A stretch of 64,000 nt of DNA, taken from assembly GCF_003391115.1 (NCBI RefSeq), contig NZ_QTJP01000001.1, positions 2,502,501 to 2,566,500 on the forward strand. Direction: 5' to 3'. The notes below the pieces were generated by a model. The model was not told the origin of the DNA. It worked only from the letters and a program-made list of their open reading frames with translations, and made no database searches. Of this stretch, positions 42,920 through 52,131 are shown piece by piece; position 1 is the stretch's first letter; each line of letters begins with the position of its first letter. A program made the position numbers and the translations under genes. The DNA comes from Sphingomonas crusticola (GTDB lineage: Bacteria; Pseudomonadota; Alphaproteobacteria; Sphingomonadales; Sphingomonadaceae).

Positions 42920-43087
42920 TCAGAAATCAATCGCGATGCCCTTCTTTTCCCAATCGCCGTAGCGGACGGGCGAGAGGCCATCGGGGTCGGCCTCGGGGAT
43001 GGCCTCTTCCGGCACGGGCACGGGCGGGCTGGGCGACAAATGCGCGGGCGGTTTGACGTGGGGCGGACGGCGGGAAGGTTCGGTCAT
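42920..43087 (-). CDS. DUF1674 / succinate dehydrogenase assembly factor 4-like protein
   Basis: The 55-residue protein has a proline-rich middle (PPAHLSPSPPVPVPEE). The diagnostic C-terminus is DGLSPVRYGDWEKKGIAIDF, the SDHAF4/DUF1674 motif. In mitochondria and alphaproteobacteria this family binds flavinylated SdhA and protects it during complex II assembly. No sdh genes are in the window. The gene is divergent from rsmB, with only two bases separating the longest rsmB frame from it. Confidence 0.88.
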   Translation of the reverse strand: MTEPSRRPPHVKPPAHLSPSPPVPVPEEAIPEADPDGLSPVRYGDWEKKGIAIDF

Positions 43088-43125
43088 CGTTGCGGCTCGC
43101 GCTGTTCGGCTCCATGTGGGCTGCG

Positions 43126-44400
43126 ATGACAGAACAGACAAGCAGCGATCCCCAACCAGCCGGCGTTGCCGCGCGCGCCGCGGCCTTGCGCCTGCTGGAG
43201 GCTGTGCTGCGGCGCGGGCTGCCGCTTGAGAGCGCGCTCGACAATGCCACGCGCGGATTGGAACGCAGCGACGATCGGGCGCTGGCCCATGCGCTGGCGG
43301 CCGAAGTCCTGCGGCGACTGACCGATCTCGATGCGCTGATTGACAGCGCCACTGCCAAGGCCTTGCCGGACGATGCCAAGGCGCGGTTCGTGCTGCGGAT
43401 CGCGCTGGCGCAGGCGCTGCAATTGGGCACGCCGCCCCATGCCGCGATCGCGACGGTGCTGCCGCTGGTCGATGGCGGTCCGCGGCGGCTGGTCCACGGC
43501 GTGTTCGGGACGCTGATGCGCAAGGGCGTGCGCATGCCGGACGTGCCGTCCCTGCCTGACGGGGTCGCGCTGCGCTGGCACGGTGCATGGGGTGATGACA
43601 TGCTGGCGGCGGCCGAGCAGGCTATCGCGGCGCCGCCGCCGCTCGACCTGACCCTGCGCGACGCGGGTGGAGACTGGGTGGACAAGCTTGGTGGCCTCAG
43701 CCTTGCGGCGGGCCATGTCCGGCTCCCGGCGGGCGCGCGCATCACCGAATTGCCCGGCTTCGAAGAAGGGGCGTGGTGGGTTCAGGACATTTCGGCGTCG
43801 CTGCCGGCGCGGCTGATCGGCAGCGGAAGCGGGCGTGCGCTCGATCTCTGTGCGGCACCCGGCGGCAAGACGATGCAGCTTGCCGCGGCCGGTTGGGACG
43901 TGACCGCGCTCGACAATGCGGAGCCGCGCCTCAAGCGGGTGCGGGAGAATCTGCAGCGGACAAGGCTGAAGGCAAAGCTCCTTGTCGGCGATGCGCTGAC
44001 CTTCTCCGACGCGCCCTATGACGCGGTGCTGCTCGACGCGCCCTGCTCGGCGACCGGCATCTTCCGGCGCCATCCCGACGTGCTGTATCGCGTCAAGCCG
44101 CGCGCCATTGCCGCGCTCGCGGAGCAGCAGCAGGCGATGCTGGCGCGTGCGGCCAGCCTGGTGAGGCCGGGCGGGCGGCTAATCTATTCGGTCTGCTCAC
44201 TCGAGCGCGAGGAAGGGGAGCGGGTGGCCGACGCCTTCCTCGCCAGCCATGCCGGCTTCGCCGCCGAGCCGGTTACAGCAGAAGAATTGCCCAGGGGACT
44301 GGCACCGGACGAGGCGGGGCGGGTGCGCGTCTTGCCCGGCGCATTTGCCGCGGAGGGCGGCGCGGACGGCTTCTTCGTGGCGCGCTTCCGGCGGAACTGA
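43126..44400 (+). CDS. rsmB: RsmB/NOP-family 16S rRNA m5C methyltransferase
   Basis: The protein has 424 residues from ATG 43126 (MTEQTSSDPQP). Earlier in-frame starts (43114, 43090) exist but begin next to the divergent neighbour. The N-terminal NusB-like RNA-binding domain (about 15-140, with ALDNATRGLERSDDRALAHA) is followed by a SAM methyltransferase domain. The SAM loop is DLCAAPGGKTMQLAA. The two catalytic cysteines sit in LLDAPCSATGIFRRHPD and IYSVCSLEREEGE. This matches RsmB, which methylates C967 of 16S rRNA. The rpe gene follows 52 bp later. Confidence 0.9.
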   Translation: MTEQTSSDPQPAGVAARAAALRLLEAVLRRGLPLESALDNATRGLERSDDRALAHALAAEVLRRLTDLDALIDSATAKALPDDAKARFVLRIALAQALQLGTPPHAAIATVLPLVDGGPRRLVHGVFGTLMRKGVRMPDVPSLPDGVALRWHGAWGDDMLAAAEQAIAAPPPLDLTLRDAGGDWVDKLGGLSLAAGHVRLPAGARITELPGFEEGAWWVQDISASLPARLIGSGSGRALDLCAAPGGKTMQLAAAGWDVTALDNAEPRLKRVRENLQRTRLKAKLLVGDALTFSDAPYDAVLLDAPCSATGIFRRHPDVLYRVKPRAIAALAEQQQAMLARAASLVRPGGRLIYSVCSLEREEGERVADAFLASHAGFAAEPVTAEELPRGLAPDEAGRVRVLPGAFAAEGGADGFFVARFRRN

Positions 44401-44452
44401 GCGCACGATCAGGGCCATTGCCGGTCCCGAGCGCGCATCCTAAAGCTTAGGG

Positions 44453-45118
44453 ATGGCCCGTCCGATCCTGATTTCCGCCTCGATCCTGTCCGCCGATTTC
44501 GCGCGGCTCGGCGATGAGGTACGGGCGGTGGATGCGGCGGGCATCGACTGGATCCATATCGATGTGATGGACGGTCATTTCGTGCCGAACATTACGTTGG
44601 GACCGCAGACGGTTAAAGCGATCCGTCCGCACACGACCAAGACGTTGGATGTCCACCTGATGATCGCTCCAGTCGATCGCTATCTCGAGGCCTTCGCCGA
44701 AGCCGGAGCCGACCTGATGACGGTCCATGCCGAGGCGGGGCCGCATCTGCACCGCACGATCCAGGCGATTAAGGGGCTGGGTAAAAAGGCGGGGCTGGCG
44801 CTCAATCCTGCGACGCCGGTCGAAGCGGTCGATTATGTGATCGAGGACCTCGACGTGATCATGGTGATGAGCGTCAATCCGGGCTTCGGCGGCCAGAGCT
44901 TCATCGACAGCCAATTGCGCAAGATCGAGGCGTTGCGCGGCCGGATCGACGCCAGCGGGCGCGATATCGGGCTCGAGGTCGATGGCGGGATCGGGCCGCA
45001 GAATATCGCCAAGGCGATCGCCGCGGGTGCCAATATCCTTGTCGCCGGCACGTCCACCTTCAAGGGCGGCCCGGCCAGCTACGCCGCCAATGTCGCCGCG
45101 CTGCGCGAGGCGCGCTGA
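44453..45118 (+). CDS. rpe: Ribulose-phosphate 3-epimerase
   Basis: The 221-residue TIM barrel shows every rpe motif: ISASILSADFARLGDE, IHIDVMDGHFVPNITLGP, LDVHLMIAPVDRY, MSVNPGFGGQSFI and LEVDGGIGPQNI. Acid/base Asp residues lie in the second and last of these. It interconverts ribulose 5-phosphate and xylulose 5-phosphate in the pentose phosphate pathway. Its stop overlaps the next gene's start by one base (TGATG). Confidence 0.97.
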   Translation: MARPILISASILSADFARLGDEVRAVDAAGIDWIHIDVMDGHFVPNITLGPQTVKAIRPHTTKTLDVHLMIAPVDRYLEAFAEAGADLMTVHAEAGPHLHRTIQAIKGLGKKAGLALNPATPVEAVDYVIEDLDVIMVMSVNPGFGGQSFIDSQLRKIEALRGRIDASGRDIGLEVDGGIGPQNIAKAIAAGANILVAGTSTFKGGPASYAANVAALREAR

Positions 45119-46824
45119 TGACCGACGAGCCCGGCGCGGGCGACGATGACGACCAGGGCAAGCGCCAGCTTCGCGCGGGCGAGCGGCCGGGTACATCGCT
45201 GACCGAGAAACTGGGTCAAGGCATCAGGCGGCTGTCATGGCGGACGCCGGTTCACAAGCTGCGCCTGCGGGGGCGCTATCCGCTGCAATTGCTCGACGTG
45301 CCCGCCGATCCGATTCCGGGCAATGCGGCGGCCGGGCGGGCCTTGCTCGAAGGACGCATGGTAGCGGCCGGCGAGAGTATCGCGTTCGACGCGCTCGGCC
45401 GAGGCGGCTTTTCGCCTGCCTTCGCGGACTATTGGCAGAGCTTCGCCTGGCTGCGCGATCTTGCCGCCGCGGCTGATCGGCGGACCGCAACTCCGGTAGC
45501 CGACGGGTTGATGCGGCAATGGCTCGCGGCGCACGCGCGGACGGTCAGCGAACCCGCCTGGCGCCCGGATCTATGGGGCCGGCGCATCCTGTTCTGGACG
45601 GCTTATGCGCCGATCCTGCTCGACACGCGCGACGCGGAGTATCGCAAGGCGGTGCTCAACGCGCTCGCGCGCGGCGCGCGCCATCTCGACGGCGCGGCGG
45701 ATACGGCGCCGCAGGGGCTGGCGCGGGTGACGGCCTGGGCGGGTGTGATAGCGGCGGGCCTGCTATTTCCGGGCGGCGACCTGCGCACGGCGCATGGCGA
45801 GGCGGGGATCACACGCGCGCTGGCGCTGGCGGTGCATAGCGACGGCGGGCTGATCTCACGCGCGCCGGTCGAGCAACTGGCCTTGGTCGAGCTGCTGGCG
45901 CAGCTGCGTGGCGTCTATGAAGTGCGGGCGCGGCCGCCTTCGGGCGCGGTCGCGCTGGCGCTCGCCAATGCGGTGCCGGTGCTGGCGAGCGCGACGCTGG
46001 GCGACGGCGCCTTGTCGAGCTGGCAGGGCGGCGGTCCGGCTGGCGCGGCGCGGGTGGCGGCGGCGCTGGCTGCGATCAGCGTGCGCGGCGGGACGCGCGA
46101 CGATGCGCGTGACTGGGGTTATCAGCGTTTCTGCTGCGGGCAGACGCGCCTGATCGTCGACGCCGCACCGCCGCCGGCGGCAGCGCTGGCGCGTGGCGCG
46201 TGCGCTTCGACATTGGCATTCGAGTTGTCCGATGGCCCGCAGCGGCTGGTCGTCAATTGCGGTGGGGGGGCGGGGCTGCCGGCCGAGCTGGCGAGGGGGC
46301 TGCGCACCACTGCGGCGCATTCCACCCTGGTGCTTGCGGAGACGAATTCGACCGCGCTCCATCCGGACGGCGCGATGGGGCGCGGCGTGACCGAGGTCGA
46401 GATGACGCGCAGCGACGGGGCGGAGGCAAGCCGGATCGAGGCGGCGCATGACGGCTATGTCAAACGCTTCGGCTTCAGCCATGTCCGGCGCCTGAGCCTG
46501 ACCGCGGACGGCCGCGCGCTCGATGGCGAGGACCGGTTGGTGCCGGCAGGGCGCAAGAAGGCGGCGTCGACGCCGCTGGCCTTGTGGTTCCACCTCGCGC
46601 CGGGGATCGAGACGGTGCTGACGACCGACGGTCAGGGCGCCCTGCTGCGCCCGAGCACGGGGCTAGGCTGGCAGTTTCGCACGCGCGCGGGTGCGCTGTC
46701 GCTGGAGGACAGTTTGTGGATCGACGGCGCGGGTCGGCCACGCGCGGCAAAGGCTTTGGTGGTCGCCCTGGATACGCCGGAGACGGGCGCGACCATCCCC
46801 TGGTCGTTCCGGCGGGTGCGCTGA
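45118..46824 (+). CDS. Heparinase II/III family protein
   Basis: The 568-residue protein begins with a polar segment. The toroid-like region contains WRTPVHKLRLRGRYPLQLL, GGFSPAFADYWQSFAWLRD and WRPDLWGRRILFWTAYAPI. The C-terminal Heparinase II/III domain (about 340-550) has GGGPAG, AAHSTLVLAETNST and HDGYVKRFGFSHVRRLSLT. No signal peptide is visible, as usual for the bacterial branch found next to rpe. True heparin lyase activity is not implied; the substrate is unknown. It is translationally coupled to rpe. Confidence 0.88.
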   Translation: MTDEPGAGDDDDQGKRQLRAGERPGTSLTEKLGQGIRRLSWRTPVHKLRLRGRYPLQLLDVPADPIPGNAAAGRALLEGRMVAAGESIAFDALGRGGFSPAFADYWQSFAWLRDLAAAADRRTATPVADGLMRQWLAAHARTVSEPAWRPDLWGRRILFWTAYAPILLDTRDAEYRKAVLNALARGARHLDGAADTAPQGLARVTAWAGVIAAGLLFPGGDLRTAHGEAGITRALALAVHSDGGLISRAPVEQLALVELLAQLRGVYEVRARPPSGAVALALANAVPVLASATLGDGALSSWQGGGPAGAARVAAALAAISVRGGTRDDARDWGYQRFCCGQTRLIVDAAPPPAAALARGACASTLAFELSDGPQRLVVNCGGGAGLPAELARGLRTTAAHSTLVLAETNSTALHPDGAMGRGVTEVEMTRSDGAEASRIEAAHDGYVKRFGFSHVRRLSLTADGRALDGEDRLVPAGRKKAASTPLALWFHLAPGIETVLTTDGQGALLRPSTGLGWQFRTRAGALSLEDSLWIDGAGRPRAAKALVVALDTPETGATIPWSFRRVR

Positions 46825-46874
46825 GCTTTCGTTGAGCAGCAAGGTCTGCAGCTTCGTCCGTGAAAATTAAGGGT

Positions 46875-46900
46875 CGTCACCCCAGCGCCGGCTGGGGTCC
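46875..46900. repeat. REP-like palindrome, left copy of an inverted pair
   Basis: CGTCACCCCAGC, GCCG loop, GCTGGGGTCC. Perfect 8-bp stem. With the copy at 46940 it forms an inverted pair between converging genes. Confidence 0.7.
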
Positions 46901-46939
46901 ACGTCCCTTTCCACGAGCGACATCGTTTGCCTCGATAGA

Positions 46940-46969
46940 GATGGACCCCAGCTTGCGCTGGGGTGACGG
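46940..46969. repeat. REP-like palindrome, right copy of an inverted pair
   Basis: GATGGACCCCAGC, TTGC loop, GCTGGGGTGACGG. Same core as the copy at 46875 but with the gtgacg edge on the opposite side, so the two are in head-to-head orientation. Confidence 0.7.
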
Positions 46970-46980
46970 CGCTACTTCAG

Positions 46981-49900
46981 TTACCGCCCCAACAACCCCC
47001 GCGCCTGGGCGGCGACCTGCGCCAGCATCGCCGCGCTCGGGGTCGGGGCCAAACGCGCACGGTCGATGAGGGTGCGGAATTGGTCGACGCGAGGGGCCTG
47101 CGCCTTGAGCCAGGTGTCGACCGCCTGTTGCGGATCGCCGCCGCCGGCGCGGGCGAGGAATTCGAGGCGAAGCTGCTCGAAATCGCGGGCGAGGCCGGCC
47201 GCGAGCAGCCGCTCCCATGGATCCGACGAAACAAAGCGTAGCGCCGCCTGCTTGGCCCAGTCGAGACCGAGCGCTTCGCCCAGCCGGACATAGGCCTGCG
47301 TCACGGCCAACTCGTCGGCGGAGATGCGGGCGGCCAGGCTGGCGGTGCCGATCGCACCGTCCAGTTCGTAGAGGCGGACGATGCGGGCGATAATGTCGTC
47401 GCTCGCGCCGTCCGTGCCGAGGCGGGCGCGCAACGCGGCCGCGCCGGCGCGTGCTTCCTGCTTGAGCAGGCTGTCGATGCGGGATTCAAGGCGCGCGACG
47501 CCGGGCGCCAGCTTGGCCGCCACCTCGCCCGCGACGATATCGCCGCCCGCGGCCCGCATCGCGTCGGCGACGTGGAGACGTGCGGCCGAGCCGGCGGCGG
47601 CGAGCAGTGCCAAGCGCGCGGTTTCCGGCATCGCCGCCTGCTCGATCGCCTCGAACATCGGCTCCAGCCCGAAGATCGCATCGACCGCGAAATACGCCGC
47701 AGCGACCTGGGAGAGCGCCGCGCCTTCCTCCTCGGCCAACTCGAACGGTGTCACCAGGCCGAGCCGGTTCACGATGCGGTTGGCCATCTTGGTGGCGATG
47801 ATCTGGGGTGCCAGGCGATGGTCGTCGATCGCCTGCGCGAAGCGCGCCTGCATCGCGGCCGGGAAGGCGGCATGGAGCAACGGACGCAGCAACGGATCGG
47901 CGGCAACGTCGCTCGCCTCGATCGCAGCCTGCAGTGCGAGCTTGCCGTGGCTGAGGATGACTGCAAGCTCGGGCCGGGTCAGGCCATGGCCTTCCTGCGC
48001 GCGGCGCAGCAAAGTGGCATTGCTCTCGATCCCGTCGACGCTGCGATCGATGCGGCCAGCGGCTTCCAATATCTCGACCACGCGCAATTGCGCGGGGAGG
48101 GCCGCAGCGCCGCCATGTTCGGCGAGGCTGAGGCCGAGCGTCTGGAGGCGGTTATCCTCCAGCACGATATGCGCGACATCGTCGGTCATCTCGGCGAGGA
48201 AGCTGTTGCGCTCCTCGAACGGCAGGCGGCCCTCGTTCATCTCGCGGTTGAGCGCGATCTTGATATTGACCTCGTTGTCCGAGCAATCGACGCCGGCACT
48301 ATTGTCGATGAAGTCGGTATTGATGCGCCCGCCGCTCTCGGCGAACTCGATCCGCCCCGCCTGCGTCACACCCAGATTGGCGCCTTCGCCGATCACCTTG
48401 GCGCGGATTTCCGCACCGTTGACGCGGTGCGCGTCGTTGGCGGGGTCGCCGACCTCGGCGTTGGATTGGAAGGCGGCCTTCACATAGGTGCCGATGCCGC
48501 CGAACCAGAGCAGGTCGGCCGGCGCCTTTAGGATCGCCGCGATCAGGCCCGACGGATCGAGCTCGTCGGCGTCGATGCCGAGCACCGCTTTCACCTCGGC
48601 CGAGATCGGGATCGCCTTCTGGGTACGCGGATAGATGCCGCCGCCGGTCGAGATCAACGCCGGATCGTAATCCGCCCAGGACGATCGCGGCAGCGCGAAC
48701 ATGCGGTTGCGCTCTTCCCAGCTGCGCGCCGGATCGGGGTTGGGATCGAGGAAGATGTGGCGGTGATCGAACGCGGCCACCAATTTAAGCGCCTTGGACA
48801 GCAGCATGCCGTTGCCGAAGACGTCGCCGGACATGTCGCCGCAGCCCACCACCGTCGTCGGATCGGTTTGCACGTCGACGCCGCGTTCGAGGAAATGGCG
48901 CTGGACCGAAACCCAGGCACCGCGCGCGGTGATCGCCATTGCCTTGTGATCGTAGCCATGGCTGCCGCCGCTGGCGAAAGCGTCGCCCAGCCAGAAGCCG
49001 CGCTCTTCAGAGATGGCGTTGGCGATATCGGAGAAGGTCGCGGTGCCCTTGTCGGCGGCGACCACGAAATAGGGGTCGTCGCCGTCATGGACGCGGACGC
49101 GTTCGGGATGGACGACCGCGCCTTCGACCAGATTGTCGGTGACCGACAGCAAGGAGCGGATGAAGACGCGGTAGCTTTCGGTCCCCTCGGCCAACCACGC
49201 ATCGCGGCTGGCGACCGGCGGCAATTGCTTGGGGTAGAAGCCGCCCTTGGCACCGGTCGGCACGATGACGGCATTTTTGACGACCTGCGCCTTCATCAGG
49301 CCGAGAATCTCGGTGCGGAAATCGTCGCGCCGGTCGGACCAGCGCAGGCCACCGCGCGCGATCGGCCCGCCGCGCAGATGGATGCCCTCGACGCGGGGCG
49401 AATAGACCCAGATTTCGCGCCACGGCAGTGGCTTGGGCAGGTTCGGCACCAGCGCGGAATCCATCTTGAACGCCAACGCCTCCTGCGCGGCGGGCGCGAA
49501 GGCGTTGGTGCGCAGGATCGCGCGTACGACACCGGCAAGGCGGCGCAGGATGCGATCGTCCTCGATCGAGCCGACCTGGGCTAGCGCCGCTTCGAGCCGT
49601 TCGGCGGCGGCGCGGTCGTCGCCGTCGCCGTCGGGATCGTGGCGTGCGTCGAAAAGGGCGATCAAAGCGCGCGCGACTTCGGGCGCGCGGTCGAGCGCAT
49701 CGGCCACGGTCTGCAGGCCGTAAGGCAGCCCGGTCTGGCGGAGATAACGGAACCAGGCGCGGGCGAGCACGACCTCACGCGGGTCGAGGCCGACGCCGAC
49801 GATCAACGCGTTGAACGCGTCATTCTCAGCCTTGGTCGCCAGCACGGCGGCGATCGCCGTCTCGGCGACAGCGGCGCGGGCGAGCAGGGCGTCCGCCACC

Positions 49901-51630
49901 TCGGCCGTGTCGGCCTCGAGCAGGAATTCGTGGATATAGGCGGCATTGCCGCCGTTGAGCGGGGTCGGAATCTCTTCCAGCACCCGAAAGCCGAAATTCT
50001 CGAACACGGGCACCGCTTCCGATAGCGGGATCAGTTCGCCCAGCCGATAGGTCTTCAGGCGCAGACGCGCCCCGTTGTCGCTGGCGGCGCGATACAGGCG
50101 CACCGCGCGCGAGCTTGCATCCTCCAGCTCCGCCAGCCGCTGGATATCGGCGGCGGCTTCGTCGGGGGTGGACCGGGTGCGGTAATCGGACGGGAAACTC
50201 TCGGCCCAGTCGAGGACGAGGCGCGCGGCGCGGGTGGGGGCAGCGCTCTCGCCGAGCTTCATCTCGATCGCGGGCGCCCAGCCGCGCAGCATATTCTCGA
50301 GCTGGCGGTCGAGCGCGGCCGCATTGGGCATCGCCGCGCCGTAGGGCAGATCGAGCGTATAGCGCAGCAAGGCGAGATCGCCTTCGCCGAGATCGAGCGC
50401 CCAACTCGTCACGGGCGCTTGCGCGGCGCGCTCGAGCATCTGCTGGATCGCCTCGCGCTGTCGCGTCGTCAGCGCCTCGCGCGGTAGCCAGACAAAGGCG
50501 AACAGGTGGCGCAGCAGCGGCCCGGGGGCGAGCACCAGCTTGGGCCGGGGCCGATCGGCGAGGCTCATCGCAGTCAGCGCGACCTCCTCCAGCACGGCCG
50601 GCGAGAAGGTGGCGAGAATGTCATGGGGCAGATCCGACAGCGCGTGATGCAGCGCCTTGCCGGCGTGCGACGACGGGCTGAAGCCGTATTTCTCCTCGAT
50701 CTGGGCGAGGCGGGTGCGCAGCACCGGTACCTTGTCGGAGGGCGCGCGCAGCGCCGCGCTGGTCCACAGACCGGCTGTGATCGACAGGCCGACGATCGTG
50801 CCGGACTGGCGCACCGGCACGATCAGCAGATCGAGCGCGGCGCGGCGGTGGACGGTGGCCAGACGATCGCTCTTGACCACGAGCGGAGCCTCGCCGCCCT
50901 GTTCGAACCAAGCGAAGGCGGCGGCGCGCGCGGCGTCCGACCACAAGGGCTCGCCGGCTGCGCGGAGAACGCCCAAGCCCGCTTCATCTGAACCGTCGCG
51001 GTGCTCGACATGGGCGCCCAGCAGGGTGAAGTGGCGTTCGAGGAACCAGCGCAGCAGGGCCGCGCCTTCGCCGTCGGGCAGTGATTGGGCGGCGTCGCGC
51101 AGCGCCAGCTGAAGCCGTGGCCAATCCTCCACCGCGGCGCGGACGTCGCCAAGCATCGCGGCGAGATCGGCCTCCAGCGTGCGGCGGATCTTCGCGTCGA
51201 CCCGGTCGACCTCCATATAGATCATCGATTCGCGCCGCTCGCCGCTGGTGCCGGCGGGCAGGATCGCGCTCAGCGCGCCATCGCCGTCGCGACGGACGGA
51301 CAATACGGGGTGGAGCAGGCGGTGAACGTCGATGCCGCGCGCGCCCAAGGTCGCGGCGACCGAATCCACCAGGAACGGCATGTCGTCATTGACCACGCCC
51401 AGCCGCATGCGGCGCTGAACGCTGTCGCCGCCGGTCGATTCCAGCGCGATCGCCGGTTGGCCGGGCGTGCGGCGCGCCGCGATCCGCCCCATGAAGGCGG
51501 CGGCGTCGGCGCGCGCATGATCGTCGAAATTATCCGTCTCGCCGGGCAAGGCGCCTTCGACGAGGGCCGCGGCGATAGCGGCAGCGGCCTCCTCCCCGAT
51601 TGCGGGAGTGGCCAGATCGCTGTTCGTCAT
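46981..51630 (-). CDS. NAD-specific glutamate dehydrogenase, large (GdhZ) type
   Basis: The 1549-residue protein starts at ATG 51628-51630 (MTNSDLATPAIGEEAA); a longer start is possible. The N-terminal regulatory half has ACT-like segments (DDMPFLVDSVAATLGARGID). The catalytic centre around 780-1100 has LRGGPIARGGLRWSDRRDDF, VKNAVIVPTGAKGGF (catalytic Lys) and VVGCGDMSGDVFGNGMLLS. IGEGANLGVTQAGRIEFA then precedes a long helical C-terminal domain. This is the 180-kDa enzyme class that deaminates glutamate to 2-oxoglutarate with NAD. Confidence 0.95.
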   Translation of the reverse strand: MTNSDLATPAIGEEAAAAIAAALVEGALPGETDNFDDHARADAAAFMGRIAARRTPGQPAIALESTGGDSVQRRMRLGVVNDDMPFLVDSVAATLGARGIDVHRLLHPVLSVRRDGDGALSAILPAGTSGERRESMIYMEVDRVDAKIRRTLEADLAAMLGDVRAAVEDWPRLQLALRDAAQSLPDGEGAALLRWFLERHFTLLGAHVEHRDGSDEAGLGVLRAAGEPLWSDAARAAAFAWFEQGGEAPLVVKSDRLATVHRRAALDLLIVPVRQSGTIVGLSITAGLWTSAALRAPSDKVPVLRTRLAQIEEKYGFSPSSHAGKALHHALSDLPHDILATFSPAVLEEVALTAMSLADRPRPKLVLAPGPLLRHLFAFVWLPREALTTRQREAIQQMLERAAQAPVTSWALDLGEGDLALLRYTLDLPYGAAMPNAAALDRQLENMLRGWAPAIEMKLGESAAPTRAARLVLDWAESFPSDYRTRSTPDEAAADIQRLAELEDASSRAVRLYRAASDNGARLRLKTYRLGELIPLSEAVPVFENFGFRVLEEIPTPLNGGNAAYIHEFLLEADTAEVADALLARAAVAETAIAAVLATKAENDAFNALIVGVGLDPREVVLARAWFRYLRQTGLPYGLQTVADALDRAPEVARALIALFDARHDPDGDGDDRAAAERLEAALAQVGSIEDDRILRRLAGVVRAILRTNAFAPAAQEALAFKMDSALVPNLPKPLPWREIWVYSPRVEGIHLRGGPIARGGLRWSDRRDDFRTEILGLMKAQVVKNAVIVPTGAKGGFYPKQLPPVASRDAWLAEGTESYRVFIRSLLSVTDNLVEGAVVHPERVRVHDGDDPYFVVAADKGTATFSDIANAISEERGFWLGDAFASGGSHGYDHKAMAITARGAWVSVQRHFLERGVDVQTDPTTVVGCGDMSGDVFGNGMLLSKALKLVAAFDHRHIFLDPNPDPARSWEERNRMFALPRSSWADYDPALISTGGGIYPRTQKAIPISAEVKAVLGIDADELDPSGLIAAILKAPADLLWFGGIGTYVKAAFQSNAEVGDPANDAHRVNGAEIRAKVIGEGANLGVTQAGRIEFAESGGRINTDFIDNSAGVDCSDNEVNIKIALNREMNEGRLPFEERNSFLAEMTDDVAHIVLEDNRLQTLGLSLAEHGGAAALPAQLRVVEILEAAGRIDRSVDGIESNATLLRRAQEGHGLTRPELAVILSHGKLALQAAIEASDVAADPLLRPLLHAAFPAAMQARFAQAIDDHRLAPQIIATKMANRIVNRLGLVTPFELAEEEGAALSQVAAAYFAVDAIFGLEPMFEAIEQAAMPETARLALLAAAGSAARLHVADAMRAAGGDIVAGEVAAKLAPGVARLESRIDSLLKQEARAGAAALRARLGTDGASDDIIARIVRLYELDGAIGTASLAARISADELAVTQAYVRLGEALGLDWAKQAALRFVSSDPWERLLAAGLARDFEQLRLEFLARAGGGDPQQAVDTWLKAQAPRVDQFRTLIDRARLAPTPSAAMLAQVAAQARGLLGR

Positions 51631-51831
51631 CCTGCTCTCCGCACGATATGCGACGCGCATCCGTGCACTGCTGTTCGGTCAATGCGGGCCCTATGCGCCT
51701 GTGCGACAAGCGGGACAACCCGCGGCGGGCCGGGTTCAGCCGGACATCATCGCGGCAACTGGCAGGTGTGGGCAGAAGCGCAGGTGCCTTGTCAGTTTCC
51801 CTAAGCGCTGGTAACGGCCCGCTTCCGGCGC

Positions 51832-51907
51832 GCCGCCTTAGCTCAGCTGGTAGAGCATCGCATTCGTAATGCGAGGGTCACAGGTTCGAGTCCTGTAGGC
51901 GGCACCA
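51832..51907 (+). tRNA. tRNA-Thr (anticodon CGT)
   Basis: The cloverleaf has acceptor GCCGCCT / AGGCGGC, D-stem GCTC/GAGC and anticodon stem TCGCA/TGCGA around loop TTCGTAA (CGT). The T-arm is around GGTTCGAGTCC, with discriminator A and encoded CCA (51905-51907). It marks the boundary between the housekeeping block and the peptide locus to its right. Confidence 0.96.
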
Positions 51908-52131
51908 CCTTCTGAAAGCAGCTTTGGCCAGGTCAGCCGTGATGGCGGTTGACCGGGCGCAACGTGCTAAGCCGCATGGGTCCGACGTGGGACGTGTCTC
52001 GGTAGACGTAGCGGCGGATTTGGCCTCAGGTCGGGGCATGTCGAAGGCGCCACGTAGAAGGGATCCACAACTTCCCGGGCGCATTGCAAGCAAGTCAAAC
52101 AGCCGTCATTAATCCAAAGGAGCCCTTTGGA

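Noticed and set aside
51878-52093. A 71-codon minus-strand frame after tRNA-Thr
   Set aside because: It overlaps the tRNA, has a biased composition and no recognisable feature.
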